A DNA stretch of 64,000 nt from Cognatundibacterium griseum (GCF_014284195.1 NZ_JACOGC010000006.1:89761-153760); one strand, 5' to 3'; positions 8,422 to 16,359 are shown, counted from the first letter of the stretch. Made by a program: numbers and translations. The notes: generated from the letters alone by a model not told the origin.

Positions 8422-9108
8422 ATGTACACAGACCTGCCCTATCAAAATGAACTGTACGACCTCTGCCCCGCAGATGAGTTCGACATTGAACAGGAAATAC
8501 AAGAAAACCTGCTGCACTTCAATGCCCTCCCGTCGCACACAGCGCAGCCAGATACGGAACACATCAAGCGCAGCATCACCGTCTGCGCCATGCTCGAAGC
8601 CTGCGCCATCGCTGCACTACGCATCGAACTGGCGCAGCAGACCCCACCTCAGATACTAAGCCGCACTGAGATAGCCACCCTGCACCGGCTTGCTGCGCTG
8701 CGCCTGAAGACCGCCAAAGAAGAAGCAGACCTGCTGGTGACCGTTGACTATGAACGCGGCAGGAATACGGCTGTACGATACCTGCCTGATGGTCGTGTCA
8801 TCACCTCGCTGCTGGTCAGCACGACCATGCCCAACCCGGCACAGCAGCACCCATTCGTGCAGCAGGACGCAGCAGCGAATGAAAGCCGTTCTATGATCGT
8901 CGGATTACACCTTCAGCAGATCATCAATTACAACGCACTCAAAGCGCTGGAGGCCGCAGGCGCACTGGATGGCACCGCAGAGAGTGTCTATCGGGCTGCT
9001 GTAGCTGCGGTAACAGCGGACGACAGGATGCAGAGCCTCACCCCGGACGCGCTGCCCGGACTGCTGGCAGAACTGCTTGGCACGACTGCTGACGCACTGA
9101 CCGCGTAA
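8422..9108 (+). CDS. Unknown element protein
   Basis: 228 aa, with AGGAGC 9 bp before the ATG, a strong ribosome site. I do not recognise the family. The sequence is soluble and acidic at the N-terminus, with helices around 45-75 (SITVCAMLEACAIAALRIELAQQ) and 85-110. A short beta-like stretch follows (LLVTVDYERGRNTAVRYLPDGRVITSLLVSTTMP), then a helical C-terminus ending in LPGLLAELLGTTADALTA. There are no membrane segments. It is 46 bp upstream of the virion-like gene and probably co-transcribed with it. Confidence 0.78.
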   Translation: MYTDLPYQNELYDLCPADEFDIEQEIQENLLHFNALPSHTAQPDTEHIKRSITVCAMLEACAIAALRIELAQQTPPQILSRTEIATLHRLAALRLKTAKEEADLLVTVDYERGRNTAVRYLPDGRVITSLLVSTTMPNPAQQHPFVQQDAAANESRSMIVGLHLQQIINYNALKALEAAGALDGTAESVYRAAVAAVTADDRMQSLTPDALPGLLAELLGTTADALTA

Positions 9109-9154
9109 AGTAAGCAGACACCAGACAATTGACCCGTACAGAAAGGAACTTTAT

Positions 9155-9997
9155 ATGTGCTGTGACGCCCCTGCCGCCCCCCAGACCGACCCGCGTCAGA
9201 TCGACGCCCTGCTGAAGCAGACGGACATTGCCGACAAAATGGCGAACCACACCATTGATTCCGACAAGTGGAATCAGGAACGGTTAAACCGCCTTGACGA
9301 GCAGCAGAAGCCCTTATTCGAGCAGTATCTGCGCAACCAGCAGAAGATGGAAACCCGTGCGGACGAGAGCTATCAGTTCTACATGGACAACGGTCGTCCG
9401 ATGATTAACAAGATGCTGTCCGACGCCAACAACTACGACTCGGAAGACAACCTCAACAAAGTCCGCGCCCAGGCATCTGCCGATGTGGAACAGGCTTTCA
9501 GCGATCAGCGTGCCGCTACTGACCGCAACATGACCCGCATGGGTATCAACCCGAACAGCGGACGCTTCGCAGCCGCGCAGGGCGACATGGACGCGAATCA
9601 GGCGTTATCCCGCGTCTCGGCGGGCAACAACATGGCGGAAAACCGCCGTATGCAGGGTATCGGCCTGCGTCAGCAGGCATCGAACGTGGTCAACGGAATG
9701 CCCGCCACCAGCATGAACCAGTCTGCGTCCGGCATGAACATGGGCAACGCAGCGATTGCTGGCGGTAACAGTTCATTCAGTAACGGCCTGAACATGCAGC
9801 AGGCGTTTAGCAACGGCATGGGTGCAGCAGGCGGTATGTACGGCAACGTCTCAGCCGGGTACGGCAATATCTTTAATCAGCGCATGGCCTCTGCCAACTA
9901 CGACGCACAAAACAGCTTCGGTGCTGGTCTGGGTTCGCTGATGGGGATGGGCTTGCAGGCTTGGGGTATCAGCCGTATGAAGAAGCCGGGGGAGTAA
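9155..9997 (+). CDS. Phage virion/ejection-type protein (tentative)
   Basis: 280 aa, AAAGGAACTT before the ATG. The first 130 residues are helical and charged (RLNRLDEQQKPLFEQYLRNQQKMETR...), followed by MTRMGINPNSGRFAAAQGDM and a C-terminal half very rich in Gly, Asn, Met, Gln and Ser (SGMNMGNAAIAGGNSSFSNGLNMQQAF). From memory this arrangement, with a G-NPNSGRF motif ahead of a low-complexity Gly/Asn tail, resembles internal virion or DNA-ejection proteins of podoviruses. That match is not verified by a search. No other structural gene is in the element, which makes it unusual. It may help package or deliver the element in a helper's particle; that is inference. Confidence 0.55.
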   Translation: MCCDAPAAPQTDPRQIDALLKQTDIADKMANHTIDSDKWNQERLNRLDEQQKPLFEQYLRNQQKMETRADESYQFYMDNGRPMINKMLSDANNYDSEDNLNKVRAQASADVEQAFSDQRAATDRNMTRMGINPNSGRFAAAQGDMDANQALSRVSAGNNMAENRRMQGIGLRQQASNVVNGMPATSMNQSASGMNMGNAAIAGGNSSFSNGLNMQQAFSNGMGAAGGMYGNVSAGYGNIFNQRMASANYDAQNSFGAGLGSLMGMGLQAWGISRMKKPGE

Positions 9998-10014
9998 AGT
10001 AGCATACATACATG

Positions 10015-10044
10015 TTGTTACATTTCGATAAACTTTGATATGAT
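10015..10044 (+). promoter_or_regulatory. Candidate promoter of the lipoprotein gene
   Basis: TTGTTA (10015-10020) and TATGAT (10039-10044) are separated by 18 bp and lie 26 bp before the lipoprotein ATG. This suggests that the lipoprotein is expressed separately from the replication operon, possibly while the element is integrated. Confidence 0.45.
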
Positions 10045-10069
10045 GTGTTTTTTACACAGGAGGGTTGAT

Positions 10070-10300
10070 ATGAGAAAAGCAAGCGTCGTTTTTATGTTGG
10101 CTTTGGTAGCTGGGCTTGCTGGGTGTGCCAGTGTGGAGCTGGTTAGCTCCGGCACCAGAAGCATTATCGTAGGCGGGCCGCTGGATAAGATGGATGAAAT
10201 GCTTCGCGTCGCTGAGACAGAATGCCAGAAGCAGGGGCTTCATGCAGAGTTCGCTGGTCGTGTCGCCCTCACGTCTTACTCATTTAGCTGCGTCAGATAA
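10070..10300 (+). CDS. Small lipoprotein of the integrated element
   Basis: 76 aa from ATG 10070, with AGGAGGG 6 bp upstream. MRKASVVFMLALVAGLAGC is a lipoprotein signal peptide with the lipobox LAGC, so Cys19 should be lipidated. The mature part is about 58 residues with Cys at TECQKQGL and near the C-terminus (SFSCVR), which could form a disulfide. No family was recognised. It has its own probable promoter. Small lipoproteins on prophages and satellites often act as envelope-level superinfection blockers; that role here is only a suggestion. Confidence 0.75.
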   Translation: MRKASVVFMLALVAGLAGCASVELVSSGTRSIIVGGPLDKMDEMLRVAETECQKQGLHAEFAGRVALTSYSFSCVR

Positions 10301-10547
10301 CTCATCTGTTTATACCCTTACACCTCGTTTGAAAAATCGAGCGGCGATATACTGGGCTACCTAAGCAAGCAGGGTGGCTCAGTTATTTCTGTGTCCGATA
10401 CCCCCTCCCCCGGCCAAGTCCAATCGGCTAGGTCACACGACCAATAATCCGCCATTGCGCGGCAATCCAGACCCCGAAAATACGTCGCAATTCTGCACGA
10501 CAAAAAAGACGGAAACCCGCATGGATATTAGCTTTGCGGGTAGTTGT
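10301..10547. other. Non-coding stretch in the element
   Basis: No convincing gene was seen. A 60-codon frame at 10374-10556 lacks a ribosome site and has an unnatural composition. A short stem (ACCCGCA at about 10515 with TGCGGGT at about 10535) precedes the next promoter but has no T run. Confidence 0.5.
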
Positions 10548-10551
10548 ATGG

Positions 10552-10617
10552 TATAATACACCTGCATTTTTCAATGCAAAAAGCAGCAAGCCCAGAGGTT
10601 CGAGTCTCTGGGCTTGC
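10552..10617 (+). promoter_or_regulatory. Extended -10 promoter and double-hairpin leader RNA
   Basis: TGGTATAAT (TATAAT at 10552-10557) is an extended -10 box. The predicted transcript, starting near 10564, folds at once into TGCATT-TTTC-AATGCA (10563-10578) and then into a perfect 12-bp stem, GCAAGCCCAGAG (10586-10597) with CTCTGGGCTTGC (10606-10617). The loop is GTTCGAGT, which mimics a tRNA T-loop. No T run follows, so it is not a standard terminator. The next ORF starts at 10648, so this is either a cis-acting leader or a small RNA. Confidence 0.5.
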
Positions 10618-10647
10618 CTATCATTCTCAGCTACTTAGGAACATCAA

Positions 10648-11101
10648 ATGAGTAACCTCAATTCTACCGTATCCACATCCCTCTATCCATCGTCCGTAAT
10701 GACTGCTGGGCTGATCGACATTGTCACCTCGCTCGATGCGGGGCTGCCCACCCTGAAAATGCTGGAAAACGCCGTTATGTTATCGACCGACAGCATAGTT
10801 ACATTCTGTATGCTCGATGTGACGCCGGAAAGCCGGACAGAAGCCCTCGATGACCTTACCCATGCAGAAGCCCTCGACGCTGAAATAAAAGCCGCTATCG
10901 GAATGGATAGCCCTCGACGCTGAAATAAAAGCCGCTATCGGAATGGATAGCCCTCACACAGACGAAATTCGCTTGCACCGGGAAATGTTTGATCTGCGCG
11001 ACGGGGGGTATGCGTGGGAAGGCACAAATCTGCACATAAACACTCATGAAGCAATTGCTGAATGGAAACGCATGTGGGGCAAATGGGCGGTTAAGCGCTG
11101 A
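10648..11101 (+). pseudogene. Unknown element gene frameshifted by a 40-bp tandem duplication
   Basis: From ATG 10648 (AGGA 8 bp upstream) the frame runs 91 codons and stops at 10923. The 40 bases at 10871-10910 are repeated exactly at 10911-10950, and because 40 is not a multiple of three the frame shifts. Removing one copy restores an open frame of 137 codons ending at 11101, continuing with SPHTDEIRLHREMFDLRDG and ending in EWKRMWGKWAVKR. Inside the second copy, ATG 10943 could start the last 52 codons on its own. The family was not recognised. The repeat could be a sequencing or assembly artefact, a fixed mutation or a reversible switch. Confidence 0.75.
10871..10950. repeat. Exact 40-bp tandem duplication
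   Basis: Two identical head-to-tail 40-bp units (10871-10910, 10911-10950) beginning CCCTCGACGC and ending GGAATGGATAG. They cause the frameshift in the overlapping gene. Confidence 0.95.
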
Positions 11102-11120
11102 TAGCCGGGCAAGCGCAAAG

Positions 11121-11158
11121 AAAAATACCCCAAGGCCGTTTAGCTGTGGGGTATTTTT
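11121..11158. terminator. Bidirectional hairpin terminator at the element's right end
   Basis: AAAAATACCCCA (11121-11132) pairs perfectly with TGGGGTATTTTT (11147-11158) around a 14-nt loop. With A5/T5 flanks it can end element transcripts on the plus strand. It can also end tRNA-Ser transcripts on the minus strand, replacing the terminator left behind at 2823-2860. Confidence 0.8.
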
Positions 11159-11218
11159 GGGGGTAAATCAAATTGATTTTTTAAAAACCCCTAAAAATCA
11201 ACGACTTACAGATGTATT

Positions 11219-11310
11219 TGGCGGAGACGGTGAGATTCGAACTCACGATCCAGGTTACCCCAGATGCTTCCTTAGCAGGGAAGTGCCTTCGGCCACTCGG
11301 CCACGTCTCC
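11219..11310 (-). tRNA. serX: tRNA-Ser(GCU), 3' end is the integration site
   Basis: On the minus strand, GGAGACG (from 11310) pairs with CGTCTCC at the 3' end, followed by discriminator G and encoded CCA (11219-11221). The D arm (GCCGAGTGGCCGAAGGC), anticodon stem CTTCC/GGAAG with loop CTGCTAA (anticodon GCT), long type-II variable arm and T arm (GTGAGTTCGAATCTCAC) are all present. The last 14 nt are the right attachment core shared with 2870-2883, so the gene was rebuilt intact by integration. The symbol is generic. Confidence 0.95.
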
Positions 11311-11436
11311 ACACTATTAAGGCTGGATTTTGCAACCCAGCCTTAATCGAGACCAAGATCATATCTGCTCAACTGCTTTTGGTCAACTATTGCGGCGGAC
11401 AAAAGCGGTATTTTTTCAAGCAGTGACCAGCGGCGA

Positions 11437-12687
11437 TCAGGCTGATTCGAGGCCGAATGCTTTGTGCAGAGCGCGTACGGCCAGTTCCATGTATTTTTCG
11501 TCGATCAGGACAGAAATCTTGATTTCCGAGGTGGAGATCATCTGGATGTTGATGCCCTCTTCCGACAGGGTGCGAAACATCTGGGATGCGATGCCAACGT
11601 GGCTGCGCATGCCGACGCCTACAACGGAAACTTTGGAGACTTTGGAGTCGCCCAGGATGCTGGTGGCGCCGATGTGGGCTTTGACGCTGCCTTCGAGCAC
11701 TTCCATGGCTTTCTGGTATTCCACGCGCGGTACGGTGAAGGTGAAGTCAGTCTTGCCTTCGACGGACTGATTCTGGATGATCATGTCGACTTCGATATTG
11801 GCGTCAGCGACCGGACCGAGAATCTGATAGGCCACGCCTGGCTTGTCCGGCACGCCCAGGACGGTGATTTTTGCTTCATCACGGTTAAACGCGATGCCTG
11901 TGATGGTAGCTTGTTCCATATTGGTATCTTCCTCAAACGAAATCAGGGTGCCGGAGTTGGCTTCTTCTTCCAGCGGCATTAACGGGTCGGTCAGGGATGA
12001 CAGAACGCGGGTTGGCATACGGTAGTTGCCGGCAAATTCGACGGAGCGGATTTGCAGCACTTTGGAGCCGAGCGATGCCATTTCCAGCATTTCTTCAAAT
12101 GTCACCGTATTCAGGCGGCGGGCATCGGATACCACGCGCGGATCGGTGGTGTAGACGCCGTCAACGTCAGTGTAGATCAGGCATTCCTGCGCTTTCAGCG
12201 CTGCGGCAACTGCCACGGCGGAGGTATCGGAACCGCCGCGTCCCAGTGTGGTGATGTCGCCCTTTTCATCCACGCCCTGAAAACCGGTGATGATGACGAT
12301 TTTACCGGCGTCGAGGTCGGCTTTGACCTTGGCATCATCAATCGATGCAATACGGGCCTTGGTATGGGCGGAGTCAGTTTTGATCGCCACCTGCCAGCCG
12401 GCATAGGAAACAGCCTGCTTGCCGATCGCCTGCAATGCCATGGACAGCAAGCCGACCGACACCTGTTCGCCGGTGGAGGCAATCATGTCGAGTTCACGCG
12501 GATCGGGCTGCGCCATAATTTCTTTGGCGAGGCCGATAAGACGATTTGTTTCGCCAGACATGGCCGATGGCACCACGACTATCTGGTGACCGGCATCATG
12601 CCATTTGGCGACGCGCTTGGCGACATTCTTGATACGCTCGGTCGAGCCCATCGAAGTTCCGCCGTATTTGTGGACGATTAAAGCCAT
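11437..12687 (-). CDS. lysC: Aspartate kinase
   Basis: 416 aa, phosphorylating aspartate as the first step to lysine, threonine, methionine and diaminopimelate. The N-terminal amino-acid kinase domain opens with IVHKYGGTSMG and contains SGETNRLIGLA, TGFQGVDEKGDITTLGRGGSDTSAVAVAAAL and YTDVDGVYTTDPR. Two ACT domains follow (about 262-416; ITVLGVPDKPGVAYQIL and VSVVGVGMRSHVGIASQMF), the usual lysine/threonine feedback site. The length matches class-II (alpha) aspartokinases. The gene is followed 127 bp later by the tRNA-Ser gene in the same direction. Upstream lies a 470-bp gap holding a copy of the ATACT-C6 repeat. Confidence 0.97.
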   Translation of the reverse strand: MALIVHKYGGTSMGSTERIKNVAKRVAKWHDAGHQIVVVPSAMSGETNRLIGLAKEIMAQPDPRELDMIASTGEQVSVGLLSMALQAIGKQAVSYAGWQVAIKTDSAHTKARIASIDDAKVKADLDAGKIVIITGFQGVDEKGDITTLGRGGSDTSAVAVAAALKAQECLIYTDVDGVYTTDPRVVSDARRLNTVTFEEMLEMASLGSKVLQIRSVEFAGNYRMPTRVLSSLTDPLMPLEEEANSGTLISFEEDTNMEQATITGIAFNRDEAKITVLGVPDKPGVAYQILGPVADANIEVDMIIQNQSVEGKTDFTFTVPRVEYQKAMEVLEGSVKAHIGATSILGDSKVSKVSVVGVGMRSHVGIASQMFRTLSEEGINIQMISTSEIKISVLIDEKYMELAVRALHKAFGLESA

Positions 12688-12929
12688 AGATATTAAGAAG
12701 CTAAGGGTGAAAAATGAAGTAAATCAACCTCTTACTGTACATGCTGCTCCGCAAAATAACAAGGCGCACATCCCCCGCCGGTCAGAAGAATTCGTGGAAA
12801 ACGGAAGATTTCAGGCAAATTTTCTACAGTTTCAGAGAAAAAATCATCAAAAAACTGATGAATCTTCTGTTTTCCTGACAGGCCGGTGGTGGTGACTATG
12901 TGGTGCCGGATGCCGGCATATTGCCTGAT

Positions 12930-13004
12930 AAGAGGGAGTATGTGCGAATATGCGCCGGTTCCCGGCAAAGAATAAGGGGAGCTACAGATACTCCCCCCTA
13001 GTAT
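12930..13004. repeat. ATACT-C6-TAGTAT extragenic repeat, copy A
   Basis: The palindrome ATACTCCCCCCTAGTAT lies at 12988-13004. A half-site GATAAGAGGGAGTATGTG lies at about 12927-12944, so palindrome and half-site are in swapped order relative to copies B (37005-37082) and C (54983-55060). It occupies the otherwise empty 472-bp gap (12688-13159) upstream of lysC. No gene was seen in this gap. Confidence 0.7.
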
Positions 13005-13159
13005 GTTTGCAGAAATGTCTCCTGAAAACATTTCATGGCTTTATCGCGCAGCAACAAAGCTTCATTACTTTTTCAACTATTGATATAAATAATTAATGTT
13101 AAATGTTGCATTTATTCTTGTCAGCCCGGACAAAATTCGCGGGCAAGCGTTCACCGGGA

Positions 13160-13726
13160 TCATTTCGAGCGGTCGGGAAACAGGCGATGCCAGCCCTCGA
13201 CACCCAGTTGCTCCATCGTCTCGATGTTTTTTTCGAAAATAGCCTCCGCTTCGGGATACGCTTCTACCGCCCGGCTGATGCTATCTTCGCGCAATAAATG
13301 CAGCGTCGGAAACGGAGAGCGGTTGGTGTAATTGCTCATGTCGTCCGGACTGGTCTCTGCAAACTGATAGTCGGGATGAAAATTGGCGATCTGCAAAATA
13401 CCGTCCAGATCCAGTTCTTCCAGCAGGCCATCAGCGACGTCGAGGAAATCATTGAAATCCAGAAAGTCATTCAGGACAAACGGGTGTATCAGCAGCGTGG
13501 TGTCGATTTTTTCAGGACTGGCTTCCGCCAGGGTTTCCAGTTCCTGTTGCAGATCGTGCAGCAGCGCCTGCGGCGTTTCGGCGCTGGAAACAACGTAGCG
13601 GATCTGCTTTTTGACCTGCACCGCTTTGGCAAACGGGCAGAGATTTAACCCGATCACGGCCTTTTCCAGCCAGTTTTCGGTCTGCGCAATGATTTCCTGC
13701 TGGGACAAGGTGTGGGCTTGCGGCAT
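13160..13726 (-). CDS. DUF1415 family protein
   Basis: 188 aa cytoplasmic protein of a conserved proteobacterial family without an assigned activity. Family features are visible: an N-terminal WLEKAVIGLNLCPFAKAV segment with an invariant-looking Cys, the acidic stretch VLNDFLDFNDFLDVADGLLEELDLDGILQIANFHPDYQF, and SNYTNRSPFPTLHLLREDS near the C-terminus. AAGGAG precedes the ATG at 13726. The terminator at 13803-13830 separates it from aceB, so it is transcribed alone. The function is unknown. Confidence 0.88.
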   Translation of the reverse strand: MPQAHTLSQQEIIAQTENWLEKAVIGLNLCPFAKAVQVKKQIRYVVSSAETPQALLHDLQQELETLAEASPEKIDTTLLIHPFVLNDFLDFNDFLDVADGLLEELDLDGILQIANFHPDYQFAETSPDDMSNYTNRSPFPTLHLLREDSISRAVEAYPEAEAIFEKNIETMEQLGVEGWHRLFPDRSK

Positions 13727-13802
13727 GCTGAGAACTCCTTAAATAAGCCTCAAGAATACCATGCCGCCCGCACGGCAGCCGGCATACATACGGTCAAACG
13801 AC

Positions 13803-13830
13803 AAAAAAACAGCCCGCTGAACGGGCTGTT
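13803..13830 (-). terminator. Terminator of aceB
   Basis: AACAGCCCG (13808-13816) pairs with CGGGCTGTT (13822-13830). The A7 run at 13803-13809 is a T run on the minus strand, directly downstream of aceB. Confidence 0.85.
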
Positions 13831-13879
13831 TCGGACGGCTGAAACTGGCGGTCAATGACGGTCAGACCACCCGCGTCAA

Positions 13880-15466
13880 TCAGATCTCTTCATACAAAGG
13901 CAGGGTCAGGAATTCTGCAAAATTTTCAGAAGTCGACATCTCTTCAAAAATCTGCGCTGCACGGTCGTAAGTCGCGCCGTTGCCAGCCACTTCCTTCACC
14001 TTGACCAATTCTTCAGGAATCATTGCGCGCACCATATCGGCAGTGACTTTGCGGCCATCTTCCAGATTGCCTTTGGAAGAACGGATCCACTGCCAGACTT
14101 GCGAGCGGCTGATTTCTGCGGTGGCCGCATCTTCCATCAGGTTATGGATAGGAACGCAGCCATTGCCTGCCAGCCACGCGCCGAGGTAATGGATACCGAC
14201 GTTGATGTTGTAACGCAGACCGGCTTCTGTAATCGGTGTTTCTGGCTGGAAGTTCAGCAAATCCTTGGCGGAAACTTCCACATCAGGACGCTGCTTGCTG
14301 ATCTGGTTCGGCGCATCGCCCAGCACTTTCTTGAATTCAGTCATGGCCAGATCAACCAGGCCCGGATGCGCTACCCAGCCGCCATCGTAACCGTCGGTGG
14401 CATCGCGCGCCTTGTCGTTGCGAACGCCGCCCATGGCGATTTCATTTTTCTCAGGATCGTTCTTGATCGGGATCAGCGCCGCCATACCGCCAATCGCCGG
14501 TGCATTGCGCTTGTGGCAGGTCTTCAGCAGCAGCAAAGCGTAGGAACGCATGAATGGTGCGGTCATGGTGACTTTGGCGCGGTCTGCGAGGCAGAAATTT
14601 TTGTCATTCTTAAATTTCTTGATGCAGGAGAAAATGTAATCCCAACGACCGGCATTCAGGCCGGAGCTGTGCTCGCGCAGTTCATACAGGATCTCATCCA
14701 TTTCAAATGCAGCAACGATGGTTTCAATCAGCACTGTCGCCTTGATCGTGCCTTGCGGGATGCCGATTTCATTTTGTGCCATGACAAAAATGTCGTTCCA
14801 CAAACGCGCTTCCAGATGCGATTCCATCTTTGGCAGGTAGAAATAAGGGCCGGCGCCGCGAGCCAGCTGCTCTTTGGCGTTGTGGAATAGGAACAGTGCG
14901 AAATCAAAAATACCGCCGGAAATACGCTTGCCATCGACCAGCACATGCTTTTCATCCAGATGCCAGCCGCGTGGACGAACGACCAGGGTCGCCACTTTGT
15001 CGTTCAGTTTGTAAGACTTGCCGTTCTGTTCCAGGCTGATCGTGCGGCGAACAGCGTCGCGCATGTTGATCTGGCCAGTGATCTGATTATCCCAGTTCGG
15101 GGTATTGGAATCTTCAAAGTCGGTCATGTAGCTGTCGGCACCGGAATTGAGCGCATTGATCACCATCTTGCGCTCGACAGGGCCAGTGATTTCGACGCGG
15201 CGGCATTCCAGCGCCTGAGGAATCGGGGCAATTTTCCAGTCGCCTTCGCGGATATGGCGGGTTTCCGGCAGGAAGTCTGGCAATTCGCCTGCATCCAGAC
15301 GGGCTGCGCGCGCAACGCGGGCTGCCAGCAATTCCTGACGGCGCGGCTCAAATGCGCGGCTCAGTTTCGCGACCAGCGCCAGTGCTTCCGGCGTCAGGAT
15401 TTGTTCAAAACCCGGTTTGATTTCACCCGTAATCTGCATACCTGCAGGTAAGCTCAGTTGTGTCAT
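13880..15466 (-). CDS. aceB: Malate synthase A
   Basis: 528 aa, condensing glyoxylate with acetyl-CoA to malate in the glyoxylate shunt. The TIM-barrel core is visible, with [37 protein letters not shown], the Glu-containing [38 protein letters not shown] signature region, and the C-terminal catalytic segment [18 protein letters not shown]. The length matches form A enzymes (about 530 aa), not the 720-aa form G. GGAG precedes the ATG. Isocitrate lyase is not adjacent. The reaction also links to acetyl-CoA and propionate use, encoded elsewhere in the window. Confidence 0.97.
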   Translation of the reverse strand: MTQLSLPAGMQITGEIKPGFEQILTPEALALVAKLSRAFEPRRQELLAARVARAARLDAGELPDFLPETRHIREGDWKIAPIPQALECRRVEITGPVERKMVINALNSGADSYMTDFEDSNTPNWDNQITGQINMRDAVRRTISLEQNGKSYKLNDKVATLVVRPRGWHLDEKHVLVDGKRISGGIFDFALFLFHNAKEQLARGAGPYFYLPKMESHLEARLWNDIFVMAQNEIGIPQGTIKATVLIETIVAAFEMDEILYELREHSSGLNAGRWDYIFSCIKKFKNDKNFCLADRAKVTMTAPFMRSYALLLLKTCHKRNAPAIGGMAALIPIKNDPEKNEIAMGGVRNDKARDATDGYDGGWVAHPGLVDLAMTEFKKVLGDAPNQISKQRPDVEVSAKDLLNFQPETPITEAGLRYNINVGIHYLGAWLAGNGCVPIHNLMEDAATAEISRSQVWQWIRSSKGNLEDGRKVTADMVRAMIPEELVKVKEVAGNGATYDRAAQIFEEMSTSENFAEFLTLPLYEEI

Positions 15467-15502
15467 GCTGCTCTCCTCAATAAATAAAATGGAATACCAG
15501 TT

Positions 15503-16183
15503 TCAATAGCGGTTCTTTTCAACAAAATCGATCACGTCCTGCAGGCTGCGGCCGGTTCCATGCGGCGCGACACCCAGCTCTTCCAGCGGCGCCTGCTGAC
15601 GGTTAACCCAGAAGGTGGTGTAACCAAACCAGGTCGCACAGCAAACATCCCACGCATTGCTGGAAACGAACAAAATCTGCTTGGCCGGTACGCCGAAGGT
15701 ATCCGGGCCGAGCTGGTAAGCTTCCGGTGCGGTTTTATATTTGCGGACACTGTCTACCGATAATAGGTGACTGAATAATCCCTGCATACCTGCCGCCTCG
15801 ACTGCCGACTGCAGCATGTGGCTGGTTCCGTTCGATAAGATGGACAGCTTCAGCCCTTGCGCATGCAGATCGCGTAACACAGCCAGATTTTCCGGAAATG
15901 CCTTCAAGCGCGCATATTCCCCCATCAGTGCATTCTGCGCTTCAAGGCTCAGCTCCAGCCCCAGTTTTTTGCAGCTGAAAACCAGCGCATCCTGAGTCAC
16001 TTCCCAGAAGGGCTTGTACATACTGCACAGAGTACGTAACTGGGTATATTCGATCTGCTTGCTGCGCCACAACTGCGCCAGCGCTTCACCCCGGCCGGGA
16101 AATAATTTATCACCCAGCACATTGACCGAATAAACGTCAAACAACGTGCCATACGCATCGAATGCAATTGCCTGAATAGACAT
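15503..16183 (-). CDS. Type II (S)-2-haloacid dehalogenase (HAD superfamily)
   Basis: 226 aa. All residues of the L-2-haloacid dehalogenase active site are present: nucleophile D9 and T13 in AFDAYGTLFD, R40, S117-N118 in LSNGT, K150 in RKYKTAPEAY, Y156, and S174/N176/D179 in FVSSNAWDV. It hydrolyses short 2-haloacids to 2-hydroxyacids by inversion; the natural substrate here is unknown. It lies 36 bp upstream of aceB in the same direction and is divergent from a LysR gene. Co-transcription with malate synthase is suggestive, since haloacetate dehalogenation gives glycolate, a glyoxylate precursor. That pathway link is inference. Confidence 0.9.
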   Translation of the reverse strand: MSIQAIAFDAYGTLFDVYSVNVLGDKLFPGRGEALAQLWRSKQIEYTQLRTLCSMYKPFWEVTQDALVFSCKKLGLELSLEAQNALMGEYARLKAFPENLAVLRDLHAQGLKLSILSNGTSHMLQSAVEAAGMQGLFSHLLSVDSVRKYKTAPEAYQLGPDTFGVPAKQILFVSSNAWDVCCATWFGYTTFWVNRQQAPLEELGVAPHGTGRSLQDVIDFVEKNRY

Positions 16184-16359
16184 CGTGCCAACTCCTTTAC
16201 CATGCCAGAGTGATGCTCACTCACATGCAGCACAGTATATGCAATAAAAATCAACATAAACATACAGATAAATCACTTTATCTTTTACTTTAAGTTAAAA
16301 ATAAAGGCACAATGCCAAATGTACACTGTCGCCAATATTCTGATAACAGGACATGCAAT

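Larger units (their letters stand above)
2870..11232. mobile_element. 8.35-kb integrated element in tRNA-Ser(GCU), satellite-like
   Basis: The 14-bp sequence TGGCGGAGACGGTG occurs at 2870-2883 and at 11219-11232. The right copy is the 3' end, including the encoded CCA, of an intact tRNA-Ser(GCU); the left copy is a displaced fragment. Between them lie a tyrosine integrase, an unknown gene, an AlpA-like regulator, a PrimPol/PriCT-2/D5 primase-helicase, a 103-bp inverted-repeat region, four unknown small to medium genes including a virion-type protein, a lipoprotein and a frameshifted gene. All genes read rightward. No terminase, portal, capsid, tail, lysis or conjugation gene is present. The content fits a P4-like satellite or other autonomous-replicating integrative element rather than a full prophage. 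Confidence 0.88.

Noticed and set aside
10374..10556. 60-codon frame between the lipoprotein and the leader RNA
   Set aside because: No ribosome site, unnatural composition (Pro/Asn/Lys clusters) and it ends inside the promoter at 10552.
10586..10617. Possible tRNA fragment (T-arm-like sequence)
   Set aside because: The loop is 8 nt rather than 7, the stem is 12 bp instead of 5 plus 7, and no D arm, anticodon arm or CCA is present. Kept as a hairpin of unknown role.
2870..11232. Full prophage
   Set aside because: No terminase, portal, capsid, tail or lysis genes can be seen in the 8.35 kb.
11046..11426. 126-codon plus-strand frame crossing the att site and tRNA-Ser
   Set aside because: It overlaps a complete tRNA gene and the terminator at 11121-11158, so it cannot be a real gene.
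14099..14890. 263-codon frame antisense to aceB
   Set aside because: Fully inside malate synthase and without any domain signature.
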